A DNA stretch of 45,662 nucleotides from positions 1 through 45,662 of the forward strand of contig NZ_BPFA01000039.1 of the NCBI RefSeq assembly GCF_019655055.1. Reading direction: 5' to 3'. The position numbers and the translations under genes are program-made. This stretch comes from Shewanella sp. MBTL60-112-B2. GTDB lineage: Bacteria; Pseudomonadota; Gammaproteobacteria; Enterobacterales; Shewanellaceae. Shown in pieces: positions 9,513 through 18,389 of the stretch. The notes below the pieces were generated by a model that was not told where the DNA came from, did no database searches, and was given only the letters and a program-made list of their open reading frames with translations. Numbering within the stretch: the first letter of the stretch is position 1; every line of letters starts with the position of its first letter.

Positions 9513-10481
9513 ATGAGCAAAATTTTCGAAGATAATTCACAAACAATTGGTAACACCCCTCTTGTCCGCTTAAATCGTGTAAGTAATGGTCGAGTGCTTG
9601 CAAAAGTTGAAGCTCGTAACCCTAGCTTCAGCGTTAAGTGCCGTATCGGTGCCAATATGATTTGGGACGCAGAGAAAAAAGGTCTTCTCACTCTAGAGCA
9701 AGAGCTCATTGAGCCTACATCGGGTAACACGGGTATCGCACTCGCTTATGTTGCCGCTGCTCGCGGTTATAAGTTAACTCTAACCATGCCAAACACTATG
9801 AGTTTAGAGCGTAGAAAGTTACTGAAAGCCCTTGGTGCAAATCTTGTACTGACCGATGGCGCTAAAGGTATGAAGGGCGCAATTGATAAGGCTGAAGAGA
9901 TCAGACAGTCGAACCCTGAAAAGTACGTGTTACTTCAGCAGTTCAACAATCCTGCTAACCCAGAAATTCATGAAAAGACGACTGGCCCAGAGATCTGGAA
10001 TGATACCGACGGAACCGTCGATGTTGTTGTTGCCGGTGTAGGTACTGGTGGCACCATTACCGGTGTTAGCCGTTACATTAAGAACACTCAAGGCAAGGCG
10101 ATCACATCAGTTGCGGTTGAGCCTACTGACTCACCTGTTATCGCGCAAACGCTAGCAGGTCAGACTGTTCAGCCTGGACCTCACAAAATTCAAGGTATTG
10201 GCGCAGGTTTTATTCCTGGCAACTTAGATCTTAATCTTGTAGATCGTGTTGAAGCTGTCACCAACGAAGAGTCTATCGAGATGGCTCAGCGCTTAATGAA
10301 AGAAGAAGGAATACTTGTGGGTATTTCATCGGGCGCCGCTGTTGTTGCTGCTAACCGTATCGCTGCTTTGCCTGAATTTGAAGGTAAAAACATTGTGGTA
10401 ATTTTACCTTCTGCTGCAGAGCGCTACTTATCTTCTGTACTGTTCCAAGGTGAATTTAGCGACGCAGAAAACGTTCAATAA
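9513..10481 (+). CDS. cysK: Cysteine synthase A (O-acetylserine sulfhydrylase)
   Basis: PLP enzyme that makes L-cysteine from O-acetylserine and sulfide in the cytoplasm. 322 residues, the usual CysK length. The PLP lysine is K42 in SFSVKCRIGANM, the substrate loop TSGNTG is at 69-74, the phosphate-binding loop GTGGTITG is near 177-184, and GISSGAA is near the C-terminus. These features and the length point to CysK rather than CysM. A strong AAGGAG ribosome binding site precedes the ATG. A terminator hairpin follows at once. It presumably works with cysZ-supplied sulfate, but the two genes are not adjacent here. Confidence 0.97.
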   Translation: MSKIFEDNSQTIGNTPLVRLNRVSNGRVLAKVEARNPSFSVKCRIGANMIWDAEKKGLLTLEQELIEPTSGNTGIALAYVAAARGYKLTLTMPNTMSLERRKLLKALGANLVLTDGAKGMKGAIDKAEEIRQSNPEKYVLLQQFNNPANPEIHEKTTGPEIWNDTDGTVDVVVAGVGTGGTITGVSRYIKNTQGKAITSVAVEPTDSPVIAQTLAGQTVQPGPHKIQGIGAGFIPGNLDLNLVDRVEAVTNEESIEMAQRLMKEEGILVGISSGAAVVAANRIAALPEFEGKNIVVILPSAAERYLSSVLFQGEFSDAENVQ

Positions 10482-10500
10482 ATTGATCTCGCGTTAAATA

Positions 10501-10527
10501 AAACCCAAGCCTTAGCTTGGGTTTTTT
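10501..10527 (+). terminator. cysK terminator overlapping the end of the TetR gene
   Basis: Perfect 10-bp stem AAACCCAAGC / GCTTGGGTTT, loop CTTA, with T run to 10527. The loop contains the stop codon of the convergent TetR gene, so the two transcription units overlap at their 3' ends. Confidence 0.9.
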
Positions 10528-11189
10528 ATTGCCATTACAATATGATTGACTGTTGAGCTCACAATATCTAACAAGACGTTATCATCAATATCAGTCCGAA
10601 TAAGATACTGATACTCTAGGAGTTTAATAATGGCTAATACCTGATGGGCGTCCGCATTTGCCGAACTTGAGCCCATGTCAGCAAAAAATTGCTTAATACT
10701 ATCTAGAAAGGTTTTATCTAATGCAGTGATAGCCGCCGCAAGTTGCGGATTACGTAACGCTTCTTCATGGAAGGCTACTTCAAGGATCCTATCGTCGCGA
10801 TGCGTTAACTGATCTTTAATATGCTCACAGATAAATTGACTGAGGTTGTCGATAATAAATGACTTCATCTGCGACTCATCAGCCGTTTGCTGCTCCAGCC
10901 TAACACTCTCGACCAAGGCATAACTCTTGAGCTCTAAAGCCTTATTCATCCACAGCGTTTTTTCAGCAAAGTAGGTTAACGAATCACTGATTAGATCTTT
11001 AATATCATTAAAATAGTAAGTTGTTGACGACAAAGGTACATTCGCTTCGGTGGCGACTGCACGATGACGAACACCGCGGATCCCTTCTTTGACGATTAAG
11101 CGCAACGTTGCTTCTAATATTTCAATACGACGTGCTTGACCATCGCTACGGTTTGACTGATGGCCAACATAGGTCAGAGGTACAAACAT
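10512..11189 (-). CDS. TetR/AcrR-family transcriptional regulator
   Basis: 225 residues from the ATG at 11189, chosen because an AAAGGGAAG ribosome binding site lies about 6 nt upstream; a longer in-frame start at 11237 has no such signal. The N-terminal three-helix DNA-binding domain is recognisable (IEILEATLRLIVKEGIRGVR, then AVATEANVPLSSTTYYF), typical of TetR. The C-terminal ligand domain is not assignable to a known effector. It is divergent from the methyltransferase gene with 170 bp between starts, the usual layout for a TetR repressor controlling its neighbour and itself; that role is inferred. No obvious long palindrome was found in the shared gap. Confidence 0.88.
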   Translation of the reverse strand: MFVPLTYVGHQSNRSDGQARRIEILEATLRLIVKEGIRGVRHRAVATEANVPLSSTTYYFNDIKDLISDSLTYFAEKTLWMNKALELKSYALVESVRLEQQTADESQMKSFIIDNLSQFICEHIKDQLTHRDDRILEVAFHEEALRNPQLAAAITALDKTFLDSIKQFFADMGSSSANADAHQVLAIIKLLEYQYLIRTDIDDNVLLDIVSSTVNHIVMAIKNPS

Positions 11190-11359
11190 AACGCTTCCCT
11201 TTCGACTAATAAATATGCTGCTAAGGTCTAACCTCACCTATGAAGCAATTAAAATCATATTTAACCGCGTGAAGTCGGATCAAGTTCAAACAATTAACAA
11301 ACTGTAACATGTAAAATTTGCCTCCACTAATATTCTCTAAGCTTACCTTGGTTTAACTT

Positions 11360-12433
11360 ATGTCTTTTTACCACTCTCCCCTTTCGATCAGTGCATTTGA
11401 CGCAAAATTTGAAGCACAAAAAATCGCTTTTGCTCCCATAAGTTTTCAGGTGGCGCGCTGCTTATTAAAATTTAACTTACTACAATTTATTTCCGACAGT
11501 GGTAACACAGGCAGCAGCTTAAGCCAATTAGCGCAGCAGTCTAAGTTATCTGAGTATGCAGTAGGTGTACTAGTGGATATGGGGCTCAGCATGGGGTTGC
11601 TCTATCTCAATGATGAGAAATATCTGCTCGATAAGATTGGCCACTTCTTGCTACATGATGATATGGCCAAAACAAATCTTAACTTCACCCACGATGTCTG
11701 TTACCAGGGCTTATTTGAGCTAGAAGCATCACTTATTGAAGGCAAGCCAAAAGGATTAGCTAGCCTTGGCGATTGGCAAACCATTTACCCTGGGTTGAGC
11801 CAATTACCCGATGAAATAAAGAAGAGCTGGTTTGAATTCGATCACTACTACTCAGATCATGCATTTGAGTCTTTACTGCCACTTATCTTTCAATCTAAAC
11901 CTAAACAGATTGTCGATGTGGGTGGCAATACAGGTAAATGGGCCCTCGCCTGCACAGGCTTCGACAGCCAAGTTCAAGTGACCATCATGGATCTGCCTGG
12001 ACAACTAAAAGTTGCCATGGAAAATGCGCAAAAAGCGGGTGTCTCTGAAAGAGTAAAACCATTCGTCACCGATCTGCTCGATGAAACTAAGGCATTTTGT
12101 GAGAATGGTGATCTTTACTGGATGAGCCAGTTCTTAGATTGTTTCTCAGAGTCTGAAATCCTTAGCATTTTAAAACGCGCGGCAGCAGTTATGAACGCAG
12201 GTAGTGAGCTTTGTATCTTAGAAACTTTTTGGGACCGTCAACCGTTTGAAGCTGGCGCCTATTGCGTTAACGCGACCTCGCTCTATTTTACCGCCATCGC
12301 CAATGGCAACAGCCGTATGTATCACAGTAAGACCTTGCTAAAATTAATCAGCCAAGCAGGCCTATTCGTCGATGAAGATATCGACAATATCGGCCTTGGA
12401 CATACCTTGCTGCGCTGTAAGCTCAAGCCTTAA
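11360..12433 (+). CDS. SAM-dependent methyltransferase, O-methyltransferase type with winged-helix dimerisation domain
   Basis: 357 residues. The N-terminal 100 or so residues resemble the winged-helix dimerisation domain of plant-type O-methyltransferases (SLSQLAQQSKLSEYAVGVLV, then a segment ending in a variant of YLLDKIGHFLL). The C-terminal half has the class I SAM-binding motif VDVGGNTGKWA near residues 194-204 and an acidic loop at MDLPGQ. The substrate is not predictable. The ribosome binding site is weak. It is divergent from a TetR gene and is followed, after a palindrome-rich gap, by a TehA-like transporter on the same strand. It is not TehB, which is a smaller protein of another branch. 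Confidence 0.82.
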   Translation: MSFYHSPLSISAFDAKFEAQKIAFAPISFQVARCLLKFNLLQFISDSGNTGSSLSQLAQQSKLSEYAVGVLVDMGLSMGLLYLNDEKYLLDKIGHFLLHDDMAKTNLNFTHDVCYQGLFELEASLIEGKPKGLASLGDWQTIYPGLSQLPDEIKKSWFEFDHYYSDHAFESLLPLIFQSKPKQIVDVGGNTGKWALACTGFDSQVQVTIMDLPGQLKVAMENAQKAGVSERVKPFVTDLLDETKAFCENGDLYWMSQFLDCFSESEILSILKRAAAVMNAGSELCILETFWDRQPFEAGAYCVNATSLYFTAIANGNSRMYHSKTLLKLISQAGLFVDEDIDNIGLGHTLLRCKLKP

Positions 12434-12466
12434 TTTCAAACTTGTATCTAAAGCTTGAGTCTCAAT

Positions 12467-12498
12467 CTTAAATCTAAAGCTCAGACTTTAGATTTAAG
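12467..12498 (+). repeat. 13-bp perfect inverted repeat after the methyltransferase gene
   Basis: CTTAAATCTAAAG / CTTTAGATTTAAG separated by 6 bp. There is no T tract, so it is not a classical terminator. Shorter palindromes follow: GAATC-AA-GATTC and TTCAATT-A-AATTGAA. Confidence 0.75.
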
Positions 12499-12624
12499 CC
12501 TAGGGATTTTAAACTTAAGAATCAAGATTCAATTAAATTGAACCAAAGGTTAACCTAACTTCAATTTTTATTATCAAGAAACCCGATTATCATAGCTGCA
12601 TAAAGATTGAATTGAGGAAGCACA

Positions 12625-13617
12625 ATGACAACTAACAATAAACTAAGACACAGAGTGTCACGCCTACCAAGCCCTATGGCAGGATTGGCTTTAGCTATCG
12701 GTAGCTTAGGCTGGGCTTGGGAAAGTATGGTACCTAGCTTAGGTGGTAATGGGCAACTAATCGGTGCTTCAATCGCTGCAGTGCTGTTACTTATGTTAGT
12801 GGCCAAATTTGTGCTTCACCCAAGAGTACTTATTGAAGAACTCACTCATCCGGTCGTCGGTAGCGTTATTCCCACCTTCGCAATGGGACTAATGGTGGTA
12901 TCAGCAGCGCTAGGGCAATTTAATCATGCTGTAGGCGTGGCGCTATGGCTAGTAGCTATCGCCATTCATATTGTGTTTTTAAGTATGTTTGTCTACTACC
13001 GAGCCATCGATTTTAAACTTGACCACATGGTGCCAAGTTGGTTCGTCCCCCCTATTGGGATCATCGTTGCGGCCGTATCTTTCCCTCACGGTTCTGAAAT
13101 GCAATATCAATGGCTAGCCGATAGCATTCTTACTTTTGGTATGGTGAGTTACCTTGTCATGCTGCCCGTTATGCTTTATCGATTGATTTTCTGTGAGCCA
13201 ATTGCCGATGCCGCTAAACCGACTATCGCAATTCTAGCTGCGCCAGCGAGCTTATCATTAGCTGGATACCTAACCATATCCAGTGAACCATCAATCATTG
13301 TCGTTGGGGTGTTGCTTACCCTCGCACTTTTGATGACAAGCGTTATATATCTCGCTTTCTTTCACTTACTCAAACTACCATTTTCACCTGGCTATGCAGC
13401 TTTTACCTTCCCTATGGTTATCGGTGCCACCGCTTTATTTAAAACTGTACATTGGCTCGTTGCCACTTACGGTATGAGTAACTTATCTGTTGATCTACTG
13501 ATCACTGCAAAAGTTGAATTAATCATAGCGACACTAGTGGTTAGCTACGTAGCTGTTAGGTATTTGCTCCATTACAAATCAAGTATTGTTGCTAGCACAG
13601 CAATGATGAAGAGGTAG
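12625..13617 (+). CDS. TDT-family (TehA/SLAC1-like) transporter
   Basis: 330 residues, almost entirely hydrophobic with about ten membrane helices, as in the tellurite-resistance/dicarboxylate transporter (TDT) family. The N-terminal motif RLPSPMAGLALAIGSLGWAW and the central PSWFVPPIGI and LAAPASLSLAGY segments are family-typical. Members are anion channels or exporters; E. coli TehA gives tellurite resistance when overexpressed, plant SLAC1 is an anion channel. The substrate here is unknown. A good AGGAAG ribosome binding site precedes the ATG, and a strong bidirectional terminator follows. Confidence 0.87.
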   Translation: MTTNNKLRHRVSRLPSPMAGLALAIGSLGWAWESMVPSLGGNGQLIGASIAAVLLLMLVAKFVLHPRVLIEELTHPVVGSVIPTFAMGLMVVSAALGQFNHAVGVALWLVAIAIHIVFLSMFVYYRAIDFKLDHMVPSWFVPPIGIIVAAVSFPHGSEMQYQWLADSILTFGMVSYLVMLPVMLYRLIFCEPIADAAKPTIAILAAPASLSLAGYLTISSEPSIIVVGVLLTLALLMTSVIYLAFFHLLKLPFSPGYAAFTFPMVIGATALFKTVHWLVATYGMSNLSVDLLITAKVELIIATLVVSYVAVRYLLHYKSSIVASTAMMKR

Positions 13618-13627
13618 CGTAGGCAAT

Positions 13628-13657
13628 AAAAAACGGCATCCAAGATGCCGTTTTTTT
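13628..13657. terminator. Bidirectional terminator
   Basis: Stem AAAAAACGGCATC / GATGCCGTTTTTT with loop CAA and a seven-T run on the plus strand, six on the minus. Shared by the TDT gene and the convergent yfcC gene. Confidence 0.93.
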
Positions 13658-13689
13658 ATGCGTTAACCACTAACAAGCCTATATTGCTA

Positions 13690-15234
13690 TTAACTGAATC
13701 CCATATAGTGCGCGCCAATCACGATAGCACTTGAAACAGTAAATAGCGCTAGCATAAAGCGCCAGATAAACTTAAGCCACTGACCCCAATCAACACGACA
13801 TACGCCTAACGTCGCCATTAGTGATGCCGAAGTTGGCACCAATACGTTAGTAAAGCCATCCCCGAGTTGGAACGCCAACACTGCAACCTGACGAGTGACC
13901 CCTACCAAATCAGCAAGAGGGGCCATCAACGGCATGGTAAGTGCTGCCTGTCCTGAGCCTGAAGTCACGAAGAAGTTAAACACCGACTGAAATACAAACA
14001 TAAACCAAGCGGACATCACGCTTGGAAGCTGACCGATAAACTCTCCCGCTTTACTGAGTATAGTATTAAGTACACTTGGAGTTGAGGCATCACCGCCTCC
14101 AAGCAACAACAAGATCCCCGATGCGCAGCCCACTAATACCGCAGGCTCTAGCATAGTCGCTGCGCCCTGCTTAAAGCTTACTGCCACGGTATTAATGTCC
14201 ATTTTATTAAGCTTAAAAACAACACCAATGATGCCGACAATAATACCCATAGTGAAAAATTGACTAGCTATCTCTGGGATAAACCAGGCTTTGGCTATCA
14301 CGCCCCAGATGATCCACCCGACCGTTGCGAAGATGGTGAGTAATACTAAGATATCACCTAAGTTGAAACGACTTTCAAGCTTGCTGTGTTTTAGGTTTTC
14401 TCGAAAGTAGTTATCACTTTGGTAACTAAAAGAATGGCTAGGAGTCGCTTTAACTTTAGCGGCATACCGCATGGTAAAGATAAGCCCCATCAAGGTAAAA
14501 CCAGCCCACATAACAAAACGCATGCCTGAACCAGAAAGCACTGGCACACCGGCGATCCCTTGTGCGATAGCCACACTAAAGGGGTTCATCCAAGACGAAG
14601 CGAAGCCTATCTGAGTCGCCACATAGGTCACCATCACGGTAGAAATGCCATCGTACCCTAAGCGGATCATCAATGGGCAGATGATAATCGCAAACGCTAT
14701 AGCCTCTTCCCCCATACCAAATACGGCTCCACCAAGGGAAAATAGAGTGAAAATCACCGGGATAAACAGGGCTTCATTGCCGCGAGTGCGGTCGATAAGC
14801 TTTAAAATACCATTATCTATGGTGCCGGTAGCCATTACGATGCCAAAAGCACCACCAATAACCAGCATAAACATGATGACACCAATGGCGCTGCCCCATT
14901 TAGAGCCTGACACGAGTCCTTCAAAAGCAAAGTTAAAGAAGCCGACTCCGCCGTGTCCTTCAAAAATCGCGACAGGCTTTAAGATAGGCTCGCCGCCATC
15001 ATCAACCTCATAAACGAAAGAGTCAGGATCGATAACACTGCGGCTCTTTTCTACGCCATCGACTACATAACTCACATCTTGGGTTTGAAATGAACCAATA
15101 GGAACAAAATAAGTAAGAATGCCCGCCGCAATGGCGACGAAGAAGATAATGACTAAAGTATCAGGCATTTTCCACGTTACTCTAGTAGTAACAGGCTGAT
15201 CCTCAAGTGTATTAGAAGGGGTAATAGGGTCCAT
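13690..15234 (-). CDS. yfcC: YfcC-family membrane transporter
   Basis: 514-residue polytopic membrane protein of the YfcC family (AitC/C4-dicarboxylate-carrier superfamily), often annotated as a putative basic amino-acid antiporter without direct proof. The N-terminus (KMPDTLVIIFFVAIAAGILT) gives the first helix, followed by a periplasmic segment of about 60 residues and then alternating helices. Typical segments include GMGEEAIAFAIIICPLM and SGSGQAALTMPLMAPLADL, the latter a carboxylate-carrier-like re-entrant loop. In E. coli yfcC sits directly after pta; here it is on the other side of the focA-pfl-ackA-pta block, suggesting a rearranged but conserved neighbourhood. Confidence 0.88.
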   Translation of the reverse strand: MDPITPSNTLEDQPVTTRVTWKMPDTLVIIFFVAIAAGILTYFVPIGSFQTQDVSYVVDGVEKSRSVIDPDSFVYEVDDGGEPILKPVAIFEGHGGVGFFNFAFEGLVSGSKWGSAIGVIMFMLVIGGAFGIVMATGTIDNGILKLIDRTRGNEALFIPVIFTLFSLGGAVFGMGEEAIAFAIIICPLMIRLGYDGISTVMVTYVATQIGFASSWMNPFSVAIAQGIAGVPVLSGSGMRFVMWAGFTLMGLIFTMRYAAKVKATPSHSFSYQSDNYFRENLKHSKLESRFNLGDILVLLTIFATVGWIIWGVIAKAWFIPEIASQFFTMGIIVGIIGVVFKLNKMDINTVAVSFKQGAATMLEPAVLVGCASGILLLLGGGDASTPSVLNTILSKAGEFIGQLPSVMSAWFMFVFQSVFNFFVTSGSGQAALTMPLMAPLADLVGVTRQVAVLAFQLGDGFTNVLVPTSASLMATLGVCRVDWGQWLKFIWRFMLALFTVSSAIVIGAHYMGFS

Positions 15235-15287
15235 TTCGCCACCATTTTATTATTATATGGCGGCAAATATAAACCAATGGCAGACCG

Positions 15288-15299
15288 TTGGCTAGCCAA
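15288..15299. promoter_or_regulatory. Palindrome upstream of yfcC (possible operator)
   Basis: Perfect 12-bp palindrome TTGGCTAGCCAA in the 79-bp gap between panF and yfcC, about 55 bp upstream of the yfcC start. No known regulator assigned. Confidence 0.3.
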
Positions 15300-15313
15300 G
15301 GTCACCATCAATT

Positions 15314-16756
15314 TTAACCGGCGGAGACGGTTCTTTTAACAAAGGATTTGCTAATAAAGTGACTTATAACCAACATCAGTAACGAAAATAGCAATGCTGG
15401 GACAATTGGCTGGATATTGAAAATCAGTGGTGCTTGTAACTGAAGCACCAAATAGCTAAGCATACCGCTACACATTGAAACTAGAGCAGTATGCCCATTA
15501 ACACTTGGCCAGAATAATCCCGCAATGATAGGCCATAAAAAAACCGCCTGTAGGGCACCAAAGGCAGCTAAGTTAATCCAAACTATCATATCTGGTGGCT
15601 TTATCGCCCAGAAGCATGCAAGTGCGGTAATAAACACCATCACTACCTGGGTCAAACGAACCTGCATTGTCGGCCCCATTTTTGGCCTAGCTTTCACCAC
15701 GCCATCGCGAACAATACTCACTGCGGATTGAAGCAACATGGAGTCTACTGATGACATCACTGCTGCTATTGGCGCGGCAAGTAAGATCCCAGCCCAAAAT
15801 GGAGTCATCAATTGAGCGATTAAGGTTGGCATGATCTGATCAGGTACCGTTAGATCAGGAAACAGTGCCCGACCTAAGAAACCACACAAATGTGGCAGCA
15901 GCGTCATTAAGAAGCAAATTATGGTGCCCCACAGCATGCCTTTTTTTAACGACTGCCGATCTTTAACCGCCAGTAGTCTAACAATAGTATGCGGCAACCC
16001 CATGGTGCCAAAGCAAATCAATACCCAGAATGACAGCATCATAGGCCAGCCTAGAAAATCATCAACGCCATGAGGACTCAATAACTGCGGCGCTTTGGCC
16101 GTCTCTTGAGCAAGCTGAGTGCTTAGCTCAGGTTGAGTCAGTATGACAAGTAGTAAGATGATTAACCCTAATAACATCACCATACCTTGCAGAGCGTCAG
16201 TCAGCACTACCGCCCTGAAACCACCTGTTAAGGTATAGGCTAAGACCGTGAGCACAAAGACCCCTAAACCTAGTTCATAACTGATCCCTGTTACACCAGA
16301 GAGTAAGCGGGCGCCGCCAATGAATTGCACAGAGATCATCGCGATAAACCCCACGACTAAGCTAAGCATGGCAACCGCACTTAAGTAATTATTTTGAAAA
16401 CGATGATCAAGCCATTCAATAATGGTGCTGTACTGCTGTTTTTGCGCGAGAAACTTAGGCCCTAAAACACCTAAGGTAAGAATGACCACCGGAACCTGGA
16501 TCACAGCTAACCAGACCCATCCCAAACCGAACTTATAGGCAGCTCCAGGGCCACCAATAAACGAGCCAGCACTGGTGTAGGTAGCAACCAAAGTAAGTGC
16601 TAATAATGGCCCGCTAAGAAAGGCCCCACCAATAAAGAATCGCTTAGCTTTATCATCACACAGCTGCTGAGATTGCTTTGATTGACGCGCACTCCATACT
16701 CGAGTGATGACCAAACTTAAAGCAAGATAAATTAACACAGGCAACAAACTAGTCAT
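15314..16756 (-). CDS. panF: Sodium/pantothenate symporter
   Basis: Inner-membrane Na+-coupled uptake of pantothenate, the precursor of coenzyme A. 480 residues, close to E. coli PanF (483), with about 13 helices of the SSS family. Distinctive segments are YTSAGSFIGGPGAAYKFGLG near residues 60-80, VQFIGGARLL, YTLTGGFRAVVLTDALQG, FGTMGLPHTIVRLLAVKD and KPPDMIVWINLAAFGALQ. The start overlaps the end of yhdT by 8 bp, so the two genes are translationally linked, the same order as in E. coli. Confidence 0.95.
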   Translation of the reverse strand: MTSLLPVLIYLALSLVITRVWSARQSKQSQQLCDDKAKRFFIGGAFLSGPLLALTLVATYTSAGSFIGGPGAAYKFGLGWVWLAVIQVPVVILTLGVLGPKFLAQKQQYSTIIEWLDHRFQNNYLSAVAMLSLVVGFIAMISVQFIGGARLLSGVTGISYELGLGVFVLTVLAYTLTGGFRAVVLTDALQGMVMLLGLIILLLVILTQPELSTQLAQETAKAPQLLSPHGVDDFLGWPMMLSFWVLICFGTMGLPHTIVRLLAVKDRQSLKKGMLWGTIICFLMTLLPHLCGFLGRALFPDLTVPDQIMPTLIAQLMTPFWAGILLAAPIAAVMSSVDSMLLQSAVSIVRDGVVKARPKMGPTMQVRLTQVVMVFITALACFWAIKPPDMIVWINLAAFGALQAVFLWPIIAGLFWPSVNGHTALVSMCSGMLSYLVLQLQAPLIFNIQPIVPALLFSLLMLVISHFISKSFVKRTVSAG

Positions 16757-16964
16757 CGTCTTTCTCTACAACCGTGTCAGCAAGCTTAGTAAGCAAAAAG
16801 CTAAGACTCACTATCAACAGAACAGGCGCGCCGATACAGGAAAACCAAAACCATAGGGGTAAGCCAAACCAGTTGCCCATCTCATTGAGCCAGAGGGGGC
16901 CAAAACACCATAGAGCAAAGTAGCTAAAAGTGAGTATTAATGAGGTTTTGGTCAGCATATTCAT
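16749..16964 (-). CDS. yhdT: YhdT/DUF997 small membrane protein
   Basis: 71 residues from the ATG at 16964; a TTG at 17015 would add 17 residues, which look unlike the family, so the ATG is preferred, but neither start has a strong ribosome binding site. Two membrane helices (about residues 6-24 and 33-57), a W-rich loop and the acidic tail VEKDDD match YhdT, which is about 80 residues in E. coli. It is the first gene of the yhdT-panF operon, overlapping panF by 8 bp. Its role in pantothenate uptake is unproven. Confidence 0.8.
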   Translation of the reverse strand: MNMLTKTSLILTFSYFALWCFGPLWLNEMGNWFGLPLWFWFSCIGAPVLLIVSLSFLLTKLADTVVEKDDD

Positions 16965-17119
16965 GAATGAAAGACCGTCGCAGTAAAGCAGATTTGAGCC
17001 GCTAATTTTAATCAATAATATCTGACGATACCAGTAGTCACTAAGCGGCTAAATCACAAAAAATGCTATTTAAAAACAGATTAGATGGCGAAATTGACTC
17101 GCAGCATATTAAAGCAAAT

Positions 17120-17151
17120 AAAAAAGCAGTTCATATCAGTGAACTGCTTTT
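17120..17151 (-). terminator. focA terminator
   Basis: 12-bp perfect stem AAAAGCAGTTCA / TGAACTGCTTTT, 6-nt loop; on the minus strand it is followed by a U6 tract. It lies 85 bp after the focA stop. Confidence 0.88.
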
Positions 17152-17235
17152 ACCATCAAACTCGATGGTCACCTGCTGAGCTAAATGTTTATATCGCGCT
17201 ATTCAGTTTTCGATAGACTCGAACTATAACCAAGC

Positions 17236-18216
17236 TTAACCTTCGGCACTGGTTCCAGTCTTAACCTGCTTAGTCTCATCAGCCGGTTTATTTTCAACTA
17301 GCTCAGGAGCTGACTGAACTGAAGTGCTATTAGAACTGTTTTCAACCAACCAATAGCCTAAGCCAACAAACACACCACCACCGACTATGTTACCTAAGGT
17401 AACTGGTATCAAGTTATTGAAAACAAAATTCATTACGGTCAGGTCTGCATACTGCTCACGGCTGATATTCAGCGCATCAAACCAGGCTGGTTCGGCAAAC
17501 TGTTGAATAGTGATCCCAAGTGGCACCATGAACATGTTCGCTATACTGTGCTCGAAACCACTGCTAACAAACATAGCAACAGGCAACATCAGTAACACCA
17601 CCTTAGTCAGTACATCTTTAGTTGCAAATGTCATCCATACACCAAGGCACACCATCATGTTACATAAAATACCGAGCACGAAAGCTTGGGTCCAGCTATG
17701 GTGCAGCTTGTGCTGTGCAATATTGAGTGCACTTAAGCCCCAGCGTCCGCCATCAAGCTGATACATGCCAGCAAGGCTAATAAGTAGCACCATCAACATA
17801 GCACCAACAAAGTTACCGGCATACACACGTGCCCAACACTTCATTACTGCTAGGGTACTCACCTTTTTCTGAGCCCATGCCACACTGCTTAGCACTGTGC
17901 TGGTAAACAACTCACCGCCACAAACTACCACAAGAATCAGACCTAAACTGAAGGCCAGCCCACCAATAAAACGAGTCAGTCCCCATGAACCTTGGCTGCC
18001 AGTAGTGACTGTAATGTAAAAAACAAACGCTAGTGCGATAAAGGCACCCGCAAAAATTGCCAGCCCAAAAGATTGACTCTTCGCTTTAACAACTTTATCA
18101 GCACCGTAACTCGCAGCTTGTTGAACTAGGCTTAATTTAGCTGGAGTACTATTAATTGGCGCTTGAAGTGGCTTTTCAGCTTGAGCATTTTTGCTAGGTT
18201 GATTACTCACTGTCAT
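17236..18216 (-). CDS. focA: Formate channel FocA
   Basis: Pentameric inner-membrane formate/nitrite-family channel that exports or imports formate made by PflB. 326 residues from the ATG at 18216, chosen because AGGTGG lies 5-6 nt upstream; a GTG three codons earlier leaves no room for a ribosome binding site. Six helices span about residues 48-285. The gating histidine is H223 in SGFEHSIANMF. Compared with E. coli FocA (285 residues) it has a longer Ala/Pro/Lys-rich N-terminus and a polar C-terminal tail. In E. coli focA and pflB form an operon; here they are divergent, each with a PdhR-like palindrome on its own side of the gap. Confidence 0.95.
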   Translation of the reverse strand: MTVSNQPSKNAQAEKPLQAPINSTPAKLSLVQQAASYGADKVVKAKSQSFGLAIFAGAFIALAFVFYITVTTGSQGSWGLTRFIGGLAFSLGLILVVVCGGELFTSTVLSSVAWAQKKVSTLAVMKCWARVYAGNFVGAMLMVLLISLAGMYQLDGGRWGLSALNIAQHKLHHSWTQAFVLGILCNMMVCLGVWMTFATKDVLTKVVLLMLPVAMFVSSGFEHSIANMFMVPLGITIQQFAEPAWFDALNISREQYADLTVMNFVFNNLIPVTLGNIVGGGVFVGLGYWLVENSSNSTSVQSAPELVENKPADETKQVKTGTSAEG

Positions 18217-18372
18217 TTCGCCCACCTAGCGCCACTACTTCTGTCAAAACCGAATACAAATAACATAAACTTTCTCCACAACAACAGTAATCATCAATCA
18301 CTTACAGTAAAACAAGCTTAGAAAACAGCTCAGTAAAATCAACGAGTATCATTAAGTCAAAATTAACAGGTA

Positions 18373-18389
18373 AATTGGTCATACCAATT
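18373..18389. promoter_or_regulatory. PdhR-like operator, focA side
   Basis: AATTGGTCATACCAATT, a perfect 7-bp arm palindrome around 3 bp, matching the known PdhR consensus ATTGGTNNNACCAAT at every fixed position; arms extend to 8 bp (18372-18390). It lies 157 bp upstream of the focA start, just downstream of a possible extended -10 (TGTTATCTT on the minus strand, hexamer 18411-18406). Binding by PdhR is inferred; a related GntR-family protein could use it. Confidence 0.75.

Noticed and set aside
12561..12806. 81-codon minus-strand ORF across the start of the TDT gene
   Set aside because: Antisense to a well-supported membrane protein; no start signals and no recognisable domain.
14645..15013. 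122-codon plus-strand ORF rich in Pro, Lys and Ile
   Set aside because: Lies wholly opposite the clearly recognised yfcC; no ribosome binding site or domain.
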